Origin: Rhizobium sp. Q54
GTDB taxonomy: Bacteria > Pseudomonadota > Alphaproteobacteria > Rhizobiales > Xanthobacteraceae
Direction of reading: 5' to 3'
Assembly: GCA_945907045.1 (NCBI GenBank)
Contig: CAMDSH010000006.1
Location: 1 to 64,000, forward strand
Length of the DNA stretch: 64,000 nt
Shown here: positions 8,503-16,197 of the stretch, piece by piece
Numbering within the stretch: the stretch's first letter is position 1
Layout: every line of letters starts with the position of its first letter
Notes under the pieces: generated by a model
What the model was told of the DNA's origin: nothing
Seen by the model: only the letters and a program-made list of their open reading frames with translations
The model's database searches: none
Position numbers and translations under genes: made by a program

Positions 8503-9483
8503 ATGACAATCGGACGTTTCGCCAGCCTGGCGATGGCCGCCGCTTTTGCGTTTGCATTTAGCGGCGTTGCGCGCGCGCAGGACACCAAGCTCACCATCAT
8601 GGTGTTTCAGGGCATGCAGAACCTGCCGATCTTCGCGGCGCAGTCGAAGGGCTTTCTCGCTAAGCGCGGGCTTTCGCTCGATGTGAAGATCGCGCCGACT
8701 TCGGACGAGATGCGTGCAGGGTTGGCCGAAGGGCGCTGGCAGATCATCCACACCGCCGTCGATAACGGGGTTGCGATGGCGGAAGTCGCGAAAGTCGACA
8801 TCATCATCATCAACGGCGGGGATAACAGCTTCAACCACGTCATCGCGCAGGCGGACATCAATTCGCTCGCCGATCTGCGCGGCAAGACGGTGATCGTCGA
8901 TGCGCCCGATACCGCTTACGCGTTCCAGCTCTATGAGATCCTCAAGCGCAAGGGTCTGAAGAAGGACATCGACTACAAGGTCAAGGTCGTCGGCGCGACC
9001 TTCAAGCGTCTCGCCGAGCTGCAGGAAAACAAGGACAGCAAGGCCTCGATGCTCAATCCGCCGTTCTCGCTGCGCGCGCAGAAGGCCGGCATGAAGGACA
9101 TGGGCGAGGCCGCCAAGCTGCTCGGCGCCTATCAGGGAACCAGCGGCGTCGTGCTCCGTTCCTGGGCGAAGGCCAATCCCGACATACTGGTGAAATACAT
9201 GCAGGCCTATATCGAGGGCCTGCGCTGGTCGCTCGATCCGAAGAACAAGGATGAAGCGATCAAGCTCTACGTCGATGGCCTGAAGCTGCCGCCCGACGTC
9301 GCCGCCGCCACTTACGCTCTCGCCGCCGATCCCAAGCAGGGGCTGGCCAAGGATGCGAAGTTCGATATGGCCGGTTTCAAGAACGTGCTCAAATTGCGGG
9401 CCGACTGGACCGGCAAGAAGCCCGGCAATCCGGAGAAATATCTCGATCTGTCGTATTACAAGAAAGCGCTCGCGGGCCTCTAG
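8503..9483 (+). CDS. ABC transporter periplasmic substrate-binding protein (NMT1/THI5, NitT/TauT type)
   Basis: This 326-residue binding protein has a clear signal peptide (MTIGRFASLAMAAAFAFAFS..., cleavage after ARA). The mature protein has the NMT1/THI5-like fold: FQGMQNLPIFAAQSKGFLAK at the front, SLADLRGKTVIVDAP in the middle and MLNPPFSLRAQKAGM. The ATG at 8503 is chosen because GGGGAGGA lies just upstream; the in-frame ATG 21 nt earlier lacks a site. No permease or ATPase gene is adjacent, so it must share a transporter encoded elsewhere or act alone. The ligand is unknown, and the neighbours suggest an organic acid or aromatic compound. Confidence 0.85.
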   Translation: MTIGRFASLAMAAAFAFAFSGVARAQDTKLTIMVFQGMQNLPIFAAQSKGFLAKRGLSLDVKIAPTSDEMRAGLAEGRWQIIHTAVDNGVAMAEVAKVDIIIINGGDNSFNHVIAQADINSLADLRGKTVIVDAPDTAYAFQLYEILKRKGLKKDIDYKVKVVGATFKRLAELQENKDSKASMLNPPFSLRAQKAGMKDMGEAAKLLGAYQGTSGVVLRSWAKANPDILVKYMQAYIEGLRWSLDPKNKDEAIKLYVDGLKLPPDVAAATYALAADPKQGLAKDAKFDMAGFKNVLKLRADWTGKKPGNPEKYLDLSYYKKALAGL

Positions 9484-9510
9484 GCCGGCGGCGAAATCGA
9501 AACGTCAAAG

Positions 9511-9540
9511 GCCATCCGCCCGCAAGGCGGGTGGCTTTTG
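9511..9540 (+). terminator. Rho-independent terminator
   Basis: GCCATCCGCC (9511-9520) pairs with GGCGGGTGGC (9526-9535) with one G-T wobble, followed by TTTTG. It lies between convergent genes and ends the binding-protein transcript. Confidence 0.8.
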
Positions 9541-9747
9541 TTATTCCAGCTCGATCATTCCATCGATCTTGTAGCTGAGATTCACCTTGCCGATGGTGAG
9601 CACCATCTGCGCCGGCAATGCTTCATTGCCTTTGAGCTTGCCATCGGCGACCGCCGCGCGGATCGCCATTTCGATCTCGCGCTGCGAGGTAACGCCAACC
9701 GTCTTGAGAAATTTACGGATGGTGGTGTTGAGGACGTCCTCGTTCAT
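9541..9747 (-). CDS. DUF6494 family small protein
   Basis: This 68-residue protein has no signal peptide or membrane segment. It begins MNEDVLNTTIRKFLKTVGVT, followed by SQREIEMAI and an acidic end. This pattern is conserved in small Rhizobiales proteins assigned to DUF6494. No function is known. It is probably a single gene, convergent to the solute-binding protein. Confidence 0.75.
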   Translation of the reverse strand: MNEDVLNTTIRKFLKTVGVTSQREIEMAIRAAVADGKLKGNEALPAQMVLTIGKVNLSYKIDGMIELE

Positions 9748-9795
9748 GATCGGGCTCCGTTAAATGCGTGATTGAATTGGGCCGCAGGCGCCATC

Positions 9796-9852
9796 GCGCG
9801 TCCAGGAAAAGTGGAAACCGGTTTTTCGTCCGGACGCGCGACGAAGTAACAA
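9796..9852. repeat. Rhizobiales-type interspersed palindromic repeat
   Basis: GCGCGTCC (9796-9803) and GGACGCGC (9832-9839) are the arms. Inside lie CAGGAAAAGTGGAAACCGG and a T-run, and CGACGAAGTAACAA follows. From memory, sequences of this form recur in many Bradyrhizobiaceae intergenic regions. It lies between two genes transcribed leftward. Confidence 0.6.
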
Positions 9853-9860
9853 CGAGAGGA

Positions 9861-11270
9861 TCAAACCGCGACGCGGCGCAGGAATTTCTCGACTTCTTCG
9901 CCGAGGCTGATGGCGGCGGTCTCGACCGCTTCCGAAGCCTTGAGCACGGTTCCGGCGGAACTTTGCGTCTTGCCGACGGCGGTGGCGACGCGCGTGAGCA
10001 CCGACACCGTCTCCTTGGTGCCCGCCGCCGCGCCGGTCACATTGTGCGAAATTTCGCTGGTCGCAGCGTTCTGCTGTTCGACCGAAGCGGCAATCGTCGT
10101 GGTGAAGCGGTTGATTTCCTGCATGCGCTCGGTATTGCGGCGGATCGCCTCGACGGCCGCGCCGGTCGAAGTCTGAATCGCCAAAATCTGCGCTGAAATT
10201 TGCTCGGTGGCTTTCGCCGTCTGCACCGCCAGCGATTTGACCTCCGAGGCCACCACCGCGAAACCGCGTCCTGCTTCGCCCGCGCGCGCAGCTTCGATGG
10301 TGGCGTTAAGCGCGAGCAAATTGGTCTGCCCGGCGATCTGCTGGATCAGCGCGACCACGTCGCCGATTTCCTGCGCGGCGCGCGCGAGAGAAGCGATCTC
10401 GTCGTTGGTCGAATCCGCTTCCGTCACCGCGATCTTCACAAGATCGGTTGCCTGGTCGAGCTGCCGGCTGATTTCGCCAATCGAAATGAGCAACTCTTCC
10501 GCCGCGGATGCCGCCGCGGTCACGTTCGCGGACGCTTCGTTCGAGGTATCGACGGCGCCGGATGCCTGATGCTGGGTCTCGCCGGACGACTCCGACAACG
10601 TAGCCGCGGTCGTGCGCATGACAAGCGCGCTTTCGCTCACGGTGGTCAGCACGCTCTCGACGCTTCCGCGGAACGCAAGGATAGCCTCGTCGACGACGGC
10701 GCGGCGCTTTTCCTGTTCGATCAGCGACGCGTTCTGCTTTTCCGCCAGCCGCCGCTCGGTGATGTCTTCATGCGTGCCGACCCAATAGGCGCCGCCGGCG
10801 ATCGGCTGGTTGATGACCGAAATGGCGCGCCCGTTAGTCTCCACGATGCGGCTCAGGGTTTTGCCCGCCATCATCGTGTCGACGAGTTCGGAGCGGTAAG
10901 CCTCGACGTCGAGATGCAGGCTTCCGGTCGCGGCGCGGTTGCGGATGAGATCGCGCAACGTGCAGCCCCGTTTTATGACCTCCGGCGACAGTCCGTACAT
11001 TTCAATGTAGCGCGTGTTGCAGACGACCAGCCGCTCGGCCTTGTCGAACATGACGACGCCTTGCGACATGTTGTTGATCGTGATGTCGAGCAATCCGCCG
11101 CGCCCATTGGAACGGCGGCCCGCGAAAACGCCGGCGAGAAAAATCGACACCGCCGCGAAAGCTAAACTTGCAAGGGCCACGGCGGCCAATGTCGGCGTCA
11201 ATTCGGGCATAGGGCCACGCGCCTCAAATTCGGGCGGCTGATACGGATAAATCAGGTACTCCGTAACCAT
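9861..11270 (-). CDS. Methyl-accepting chemotaxis protein with PAS domain
   Basis: This 469-residue chemoreceptor-like protein has one N-terminal membrane helix (about residues 25-50), a PAS domain (about 65-180, containing [17 protein letters not shown] and [13 protein letters not shown]) and a long coiled-coil signalling domain. The tip is [20 protein letters not shown] followed by [15 protein letters not shown], which binds CheA/CheW. There is no HAMP domain and no sizeable periplasmic domain, so sensing is probably cytosolic, for example redox or a PAS ligand. The start is ATG 11270; GTG 11300 and ATG 11210 are alternatives. The C-terminal half closely resembles the chemoreceptor at about 47-48.6 kb. 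Confidence 0.88.
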   Translation of the reverse strand: MVTEYLIYPYQPPEFEARGPMPELTPTLAAVALASLAFAAVSIFLAGVFAGRRSNGRGGLLDITINNMSQGVVMFDKAERLVVCNTRYIEMYGLSPEVIKRGCTLRDLIRNRAATGSLHLDVEAYRSELVDTMMAGKTLSRIVETNGRAISVINQPIAGGAYWVGTHEDITERRLAEKQNASLIEQEKRRAVVDEAILAFRGSVESVLTTVSESALVMRTTAATLSESSGETQHQASGAVDTSNEASANVTAAASAAEELLISIGEISRQLDQATDLVKIAVTEADSTNDEIASLARAAQEIGDVVALIQQIAGQTNLLALNATIEAARAGEAGRGFAVVASEVKSLAVQTAKATEQISAQILAIQTSTGAAVEAIRRNTERMQEINRFTTTIAASVEQQNAATSEISHNVTGAAAGTKETVSVLTRVATAVGKTQSSAGTVLKASEAVETAAISLGEEVEKFLRRVAV

Positions 11271-11342
11271 TTCTTTAGGGTTAATTCTCTGCCCAACCAC
11301 GTTGACCCGGGGGGTTGCGCCGGTATGATCCGCGCCGGTTTA

Positions 11343-11427
11343 GCCCCTGTGGCGGAATTGGTAGACGCGCCTGACTCAAAATCAGGTTCCGCAAGGAGTG
11401 CTGGTTCGAGTCCGGCCAGGGGCACCA
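11343..11427 (+). tRNA. tRNA-Leu (anticodon CAA)
   Basis: This 85-nt gene has acceptor arms GCCCCTG and CAGGGGC, a long variable arm and the T-arm GGTTCGAGTCC. The anticodon stem CCTGA/TCAGG holds the loop CTCAAAA (anticodon CAA, reading UUG). The CCA end is encoded. Confidence 0.97.
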
Positions 11428-11502
11428 CCCGCCTTTGCTAAAGCTTCGGCGGGCTCTGGCCCAACACGGCGGGTGTCCGTCGAAGCCTTGGCGAAGACGG
11501 AC
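11428..11502. repeat. Twin hairpins with related loops after the tRNA
   Basis: Hairpin 1 has stem CCCGCC (11428-11433)/GGCGGG (11448-11453) and loop TTTGCTAAAGCTTC. Hairpin 2 has stem GTCCGTC (11475-11481)/GACGGAC (11496-11502) and loop GAAGCCTTGGCGAA. The second loop, read on the other strand, is TTCGCCAAGGCTTC, close to the first, so these are inverted copies. There is no T-run. The form resembles short interspersed repeats of this order. Confidence 0.55.
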
Positions 11503-11561
11503 TAAAATTTCTTCGCGGCTTCGGCTGGCTTCGCCCAAACAACGCGGCAGGGACGAACCTC

Positions 11562-11939
11562 ATGAAATACATCGCGCTAGTTGCTGTGATCGGCATTCTG
11601 CTTCTTCAATGGACCGGTGCGATTCCACTGGCGAGCGTCGGTGGGTCGATGACGATCGGGTTTACTTTTCTTGCCGCCGCACTGGCTGTCGGGATCCACG
11701 AGGCATGGACGAAGAAACGGGGTGTGCTTGGCTGGATCGTGAACATTGTTGTCTCGCTCGTCGGCGCTTTTGTTGCCGCACCTCTCGGCGGCATGGTTCT
11801 TGGAATACTACTCAGCGATGGATCGCGGTCGCTGGCGGCCACAGGAGGTCCCCGGTTTTCTGTCGCGCTCGCCGGCGGGATGCTTATCACGCTCCTGGGA
11901 TCGTGGGGCGCGCTGTGGATCGTGAACCGGTGGCGATGA
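11562..11939 (+). CDS. Small polytopic membrane protein
   Basis: This 125-residue protein has about four membrane helices: MKYIALVAVIGILLLQ, FTFLAAALAVGIHEA, VNIVVSLVGAFVAAPLGGMV and LITLLGSWGALWIV. No conserved catalytic motif is seen and I recognise no family. Its stop overlaps the dsbB start by the ATGA sequence at 11936-11939, so it is translationally coupled to dsbB. It might act with DsbB in the membrane, but this rests on position alone. Confidence 0.7.
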   Translation: MKYIALVAVIGILLLQWTGAIPLASVGGSMTIGFTFLAAALAVGIHEAWTKKRGVLGWIVNIVVSLVGAFVAAPLGGMVLGILLSDGSRSLAATGGPRFSVALAGGMLITLLGSWGALWIVNRWR

Positions 11940-12469
11940 GTTTGTTCAGTGGCGAAAACCTGACTCGCGCGGAACCAGCCTCTGCCGCGGCGGCCATCGC
12001 TTTGGCGGGGGCAGCGGCGCTGATCGGCGCGTGGATTTTCCAATATGGCTTCGGGCTGCCGCCATGCCCGCTCTGCCTAGAACAGCGCTACGCCTATTAC
12101 TTCGCCATTCCGCTCGCCGCTCTGCTCTGGCTCGGTTCGTCGCATGGCTCCTCGCGAAAAGTCGTCCTGCTGGGATTTGGCGCGATCGCGCTGGCGATGT
12201 TGTGGAACGCGGGGCTCGGTGTTTATCACTCCGGCGTCGAGTGGAAATTCTGGCCGGGTCCATCGGACTGCTCAGGGCCAATCAATAATCTCGGGTCTGC
12301 CGGGAGCCTGTTGAAACAACTCGAAACCATCCGCGTGGTTCGCTGCGACGATGCGGCCTGGCGCTTTCTCGGAATTTCGCTGGCCGGTTACAACGCGCTG
12401 ATCTCAGCCGCGCTCGCAGGCCTGGCGCTGATAGGCCTTCGCTCCACGATGTCTCAGGCTCCTGAATAA
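11936..12469 (+). CDS. dsbB: Disulfide bond formation protein B
   Basis: DsbB is an inner-membrane quinone reductase that reoxidises DsbA. This 177-residue protein has four predicted helices. The first periplasmic Cys pair is in PPCPLCLEQRYAYY, where the quinone-proximal Arg follows the CxxC. The second pair is in GPSDCSGPINN and VVRCDDAAWRF. Both pairs are intact. The start overlaps the upstream membrane-protein gene by 4 nt. A longer frame runs upstream from 11435 but crosses the neighbouring gene in another frame and is not credible. Confidence 0.9.
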   Translation: MSLFSGENLTRAEPASAAAAIALAGAAALIGAWIFQYGFGLPPCPLCLEQRYAYYFAIPLAALLWLGSSHGSSRKVVLLGFGAIALAMLWNAGLGVYHSGVEWKFWPGPSDCSGPINNLGSAGSLLKQLETIRVVRCDDAAWRFLGISLAGYNALISAALAGLALIGLRSTMSQAPE

Positions 12470-12502
12470 AACGGCAAAGCGCCTCACCAGGCGGAGAAGG
12501 CG

Positions 12503-13747
12503 ATGGAAGTCCTCATCATCGGCGCTGGCATCGGCGGGCTAACGCTCGGCCTGATGCTGCATCGCGCCGGCATTCCGTGCCGGGTTTTCGAGTCGGCGAC
12601 GGAACTCAAGGCCGTCGGCGTCGGCATCAATCTGTTGCCGCATGCGTCGAAGGAAATGGTGGCGCTCGGGCTGGAAGACGAACTCGCCAAAGTCGCCGTC
12701 ACCACGCGCGAATATTGTTTCTTCAACCGTTTCGGCCAGTTCATTTACGCCGAACCGGCGGGGCGCTTCGCCGGTTACGACTATCCGCAATTCTCCATTC
12801 ATCGCGGCGATCTGCAAATGGTGCTGCTGGATGCGTTCATCGCGCGCGCGGGAGCGGATCGCGTCGTCACCGGCTGGCGCTGCACGCGCGTCGAGCACGA
12901 AAACGATAACGCCATCGCGCATTTTGAGGACGCGAACGGAAAGCCGTTGCCGCCGCAGCGCGGCTCAGTAGTTGTGGGCTGCGAAGGAATTCATTCGACG
13001 TTGCGCAAGCAGCTTTATCCCAATGAGGGTCCGCCGCTTTACTCCGGCATCAACATGTGGCGCGGCGTCACGCGCTGGAAACCGTTTCTGTCGGGCGGCA
13101 GCATGGTGCGCATCGGCTGGCACCATCCGGCCAAGGTGCTCATTTATCCGATCCGCAACGACATCGACGCGGAAGGGCGACAGCTCGTCAACTGGGTCGT
13201 CGATATCGAAACGCCCACTTATAAAAAGCGCGACTGGAACCGGCAGGGACGGCTGGAAGATTTCATCGACGTGCTAGCGGACTGGCGCTTCGACTGGCTC
13301 GACGTAGCGGAATTCATCCGCAGCTCCGACATGGTGCTGGAATATCCGATGGTCGATCAGGACCCGCTGGCGCGCTGGAGTTTTGGCCGTCTGACTTTAT
13401 TGGGCGATGCCGCGCATCCGATGTATCCTCGCGGCGCTAACGGCGCGGCGCAAGCCATTCTCGATTGCCGCGCGCTCACCGATGCGCTCAAAACAAATCC
13501 CGATCCGGTCGCCGCGCTCAAAGCCTACGAAGCCAAGCGCCTGCCGGCGACCAGCGAAGTCGTGCTTGCCAACCGCAAGGCGCCGCCGGACGCCATCCTG
13601 CACGAGGTTTACCGGCGCACCGGCGACAAACCGTTCAAGAACATCGACGAGGTCATCAGCCGCGAGGAACTGGTGGCGCTGTCGGAAAGCTACAAACGCG
13701 TCGCCGGGTACGACAAGGAAAAGCTAAGCTCACGCGGACGCGGTTGA
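12503..13747 (+). CDS. FAD-dependent aromatic-ring monooxygenase-like protein (PhzS-like)
   Basis: This 414-residue group A flavoprotein has GAGIGGLTLGLMLHRAG at residues 7-23 for the FAD ADP moiety, a DG-type motif (VVVGCEGIHSTLRKQL) and the GD motif LTLLGDAAHPMYPRGANGAA. The last segment resembles PhzS and salicylate-hydroxylase-like enzymes. These use NAD(P)H and O2 to hydroxylate aromatic acids. There is no phenazine gene nearby, so the substrate is unknown. The gene starts 33 nt after dsbB and is followed by a small basic-protein gene. Confidence 0.82.
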   Translation: MEVLIIGAGIGGLTLGLMLHRAGIPCRVFESATELKAVGVGINLLPHASKEMVALGLEDELAKVAVTTREYCFFNRFGQFIYAEPAGRFAGYDYPQFSIHRGDLQMVLLDAFIARAGADRVVTGWRCTRVEHENDNAIAHFEDANGKPLPPQRGSVVVGCEGIHSTLRKQLYPNEGPPLYSGINMWRGVTRWKPFLSGGSMVRIGWHHPAKVLIYPIRNDIDAEGRQLVNWVVDIETPTYKKRDWNRQGRLEDFIDVLADWRFDWLDVAEFIRSSDMVLEYPMVDQDPLARWSFGRLTLLGDAAHPMYPRGANGAAQAILDCRALTDALKTNPDPVAALKAYEAKRLPATSEVVLANRKAPPDAILHEVYRRTGDKPFKNIDEVISREELVALSESYKRVAGYDKEKLSSRGRG

Positions 13748-13797
13748 TTCGCAGGCGTCAACGGGCGCAAACTCGCGGCTAGCAACGGGAGGCCGAT

Positions 13798-13941
13798 ATG
13801 GCGAAAAGTCAGGACAGAGGCAATAAAGAGAAGAAGAAACCGAAGTCGGATGCCAACAAGAAGAAGGGCGGTTTGCCCCCGCATCTGCAGCGGCAGGGCC
13901 AGGCCAGCCTGAATATCAATCCGGGCCAGGTTAAGCGCTGA
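13798..13941 (+). CDS. Small basic hydrophilic protein, 47 residues
   Basis: The frame is ATG to TGA with a strong site GGGAGG five bases before the start. The protein begins MAKSQDRGNKEKKKPKSDAN, then runs through Lys-rich KKKGG and ends LNINPGQVKR. It has about a dozen Lys residues, no hydrophobic core and is probably disordered. It may bind nucleic acid or ribosomes. It lies 50 nt after the monooxygenase gene and could be co-transcribed with it. No domain is recognised. Confidence 0.6.
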   Translation: MAKSQDRGNKEKKKPKSDANKKKGGLPPHLQRQGQASLNINPGQVKR

Positions 13942-14129
13942 CAGCTTAAACGCCGATTTTTTGCTGGTCTTGAAAAGCTAACGACCACGGAACGAGGGGC
14001 GCGGGTACATCCGCCGTCGCCTGCTGTTTCGTGGCCGTCTCGGCTGCGAAGCCTTGTGAGCTCGACGCTGCCGTTGACCGGTATATGGAACCTGAATGTG
14101 GCACGCACAAGGCCTGATGGCCGGCCGCC

Positions 14130-14687
14130 TCAGGGCTCCAGCTCGGTATCCCAATAGAGATAATCCAGCCAGCTATCGTGCAGGAAGTTCGGCGGGAACA
14201 GCCGGCCGTTCCTGTGCAAATGATGCACCGTCGGCTGGAACGGCATCTGCGAAGGCCACATTCGCGCTTCGTCCGGCGTCATGCTGCCCTTGCGAAGATT
14301 GCAGGGCGAGCAGGCTGCGACCACGTTGCTCCAGGTGGTGTGGCCGCCGCGCGAGCGCGGCAGCAGATGATCGAAGGTGAGATCGTCGCCCGAACCGCAG
14401 AACTGGCAGGAGAATTTGTCGCGCAGGAAGACATTGAAGCGCGTGAAGGCGGGATGCGTCGAGGGTTTGACGTAGCTCTTGAGCGAGACGACGCTGGGGA
14501 GCTTCATCTCAAGGCTGGGCGAGTGCACCGCCTTGTCGTATTGCGCGACGATGTTCACCCGTTCGAGAAACACCGCCTTGATCGCGTCCTGCCATGACCA
14601 CAGCGACAACGGGTAATAGCTCAGCGGGCGGAAGTCCGCGTTGAGCACAAGAGCCGGAAACCCAGTGGGCGACACGTGCACGTTCAA
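14130..14687 (-). CDS. HNH endonuclease family protein
   Basis: This 185-residue protein has an HNH/treble-clef centre: FSCQFCGSGDDLTFDHLLPRS at about residues 93-113, and a second Cys pair in CSPCNLRKG. The four Cys bind zinc, and DH plus Asn form the nuclease site. The N-terminal region (VLNADFRPLSYYPLSLWSWQ) is typical of the stand-alone HNH proteins widespread in proteobacteria. The biological target is unknown. It is not beside phage or restriction genes. Nothing clear lies in the 188 bases between it and the small basic-protein gene. Confidence 0.85.
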   Translation of the reverse strand: MNVHVSPTGFPALVLNADFRPLSYYPLSLWSWQDAIKAVFLERVNIVAQYDKAVHSPSLEMKLPSVVSLKSYVKPSTHPAFTRFNVFLRDKFSCQFCGSGDDLTFDHLLPRSRGGHTTWSNVVAACSPCNLRKGSMTPDEARMWPSQMPFQPTVHHLHRNGRLFPPNFLHDSWLDYLYWDTELEP

Positions 14688-14795
14688 GCCAAACTCCCGA
14701 CGTACAAATTCTGCCGGTTAGCCGATTCCGGCATAGTGTACAGGCAGCGCGACAGGATTGTGAAGCGGTGCCGGGGAGTTGACCCCCATGCAGGC

Positions 14796-15464
14796 TCAGC
14801 GTGGCTTGAACGCCTTCGCCAGAAATTCCCCGCCGTGGCGCAGGCCTTCCTGATCGATGCCGTGGCCGGTGCCGGGGGAAATGTGCCATTCCGCCGGGAC
14901 TTCCAGCGCGGCCAGCCCTTGCGCGGCATGGAACACAGCCTGCACGGGAATGAGGTCGTCGCTGTCGCCGTGGATCAGCAGCACCGGCGGCCTGGATTTT
15001 ATTTCAGCGGCGAATTTTTCCGGGTCGGGATCGGGCGGCAGCACCAGCATGCCGGAATAGCCGACGATGGCGGCGGGCGCGACGGCGCGGCGCAAGCCGG
15101 CGTGCAGCGACATCATCGTGCCTTGGCTAAATCCGACCAGCGCGAGAGCGGAAGGCGGAAGTTTGCGCCTTGCGAGTTCCGCATTGAGAAAACTTTCCAG
15201 CACGGGCGCCGCGGCATTGACGCCGACCCAGCGCTCGTTCGGATCGCGGAATGTGAGCGGAAACCATTCGCGCCCGCTCGGCGACTGGCCGCATGGGCGC
15301 GGCGCGTGCGGCGAGACGAACGCTGCGTTCGGCAGCATCGGTTGCCACGCGCGCCCGACGTCGATGAGGTCGTTGCCGTCGGCGCCGTAGCCGTGCAGGA
15401 AAACCACCAGCTGGCGCGCTTCGCCGGACTTCGGTTCAAGCCGCGGGCCGTCGAGTTCGGCCAT
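14796..15464 (-). CDS. Alpha/beta-hydrolase esterase (carboxylesterase/phospholipase type, YpfH-like)
   Basis: This 222-residue serine hydrolase has the nucleophile elbow GFSQGTM near residues 114-120, the catalytic Asp in IHGDSDDLIPV and His in TGHGID. The oxyanion segment LVVFLHGYGADGNDL is near the N-terminus. The family includes the small esterases YpfH and EstB, which cleave short acyl or thioester substrates. ATG 15464 is chosen; a longer frame to 15695 runs into alkA. The gene overlaps the end of alkA by 29 nt, so both are one operon. Confidence 0.88.
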   Translation of the reverse strand: MAELDGPRLEPKSGEARQLVVFLHGYGADGNDLIDVGRAWQPMLPNAAFVSPHAPRPCGQSPSGREWFPLTFRDPNERWVGVNAAAPVLESFLNAELARRKLPPSALALVGFSQGTMMSLHAGLRRAVAPAAIVGYSGMLVLPPDPDPEKFAAEIKSRPPVLLIHGDSDDLIPVQAVFHAAQGLAALEVPAEWHISPGTGHGIDQEGLRHGGEFLAKAFKPR

Positions 15465-16146
15465 TTTTTGAATCCTTCTTCTTTGCTTTCGGTTTTGCGG
15501 ATTGCACCGGAGCGCCGTCGCGGCGTTTGACGGCGTGATAATAAGCCCAGAGCAGATGCGCCGCCACTCCGCGCCATGGCCGCCACGCGTCGCCGAGTTT
15601 GCCCATCCTCTTGGCGTCGGGGCGCTTGCGCAAGTTGAACGCGATGCGCGCGGCCTCCTGCAGCGCGAGATCGCCCGCCGGCCAGGCGTCGGCATTGCCG
15701 AGGCAAAACAGCAGATAGATGTCGGCGGTCCATGGCCCGATGCCGTGCAGCGCGGTCAGCGCCGCGTGCGCCTCGTCGGCGGGCATTTCGTGCACGGCGG
15801 CAAGATCGATTTCGCCCTTCGCGATCGCCGTGCCAATCGCCTTGATCGACTTTATCTTCGCAGCCGAGAGGCCGAGCCGCGCCAGTTTGTCGGCTCGCGC
15901 CTGCCGCACCGCGTCGTGATGAAACGGATCGAAGGCGGCGAACAGCCGGTCTCTTATGGCTGCCGCGCTCGCGGTGGAAAGCTGCTGCCCGCAGACGATG
16001 GCGCAAAGCCCCGCGTAACCGGCCTCGCGCCGCCGCAGCGCCGGGCGTCCGGCCTTGGCGAGCACGGGCGCAAGCCGCGGGTCGGCGGCGACCAGTTTTC
16101 CCAGCGCGGTATCGAGATCGGCTTCGGTGTGGAGATAGCGGGGCAT
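15436..16146 (-). CDS. alkA: DNA-3-methyladenine glycosylase II
   Basis: AlkA removes alkylated bases from DNA in base-excision repair. This 236-residue protein has the helix-hairpin-helix element LHGIGPWTADIYLLFCLGN and the catalytic Asp in WPAGDLALQEAAR. The upstream part GYAGLCAIVCGQQLSTASA is the usual HhH-GPD helix. The N-terminal AlkA-specific domain is short, as in many alphaproteobacterial homologues. ATG 16146 is chosen because the sequence MPRYLHTEADLD matches family starts; a frame to 16254 is longer. It is divergent from gluQ by 51 nt and upstream of the esterase gene. Confidence 0.88.
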   Translation of the reverse strand: MPRYLHTEADLDTALGKLVAADPRLAPVLAKAGRPALRRREAGYAGLCAIVCGQQLSTASAAAIRDRLFAAFDPFHHDAVRQARADKLARLGLSAAKIKSIKAIGTAIAKGEIDLAAVHEMPADEAHAALTALHGIGPWTADIYLLFCLGNADAWPAGDLALQEAARIAFNLRKRPDAKRMGKLGDAWRPWRGVAAHLLWAYYHAVKRRDGAPVQSAKPKAKKKDSKNGRTRRPAA

Positions 16147-16197
16147 GCGATACCGATCTAGCAAGCAAGACGCTACAAAGGAACGCCAAGGATCATC

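Noticed and set aside
11435-11935. Upstream extension of the dsbB frame starting right after tRNA-Leu
   Set aside because: It overlaps a well-formed membrane-protein gene in another frame; the ATGA overlap at 11936 is the better dsbB start.
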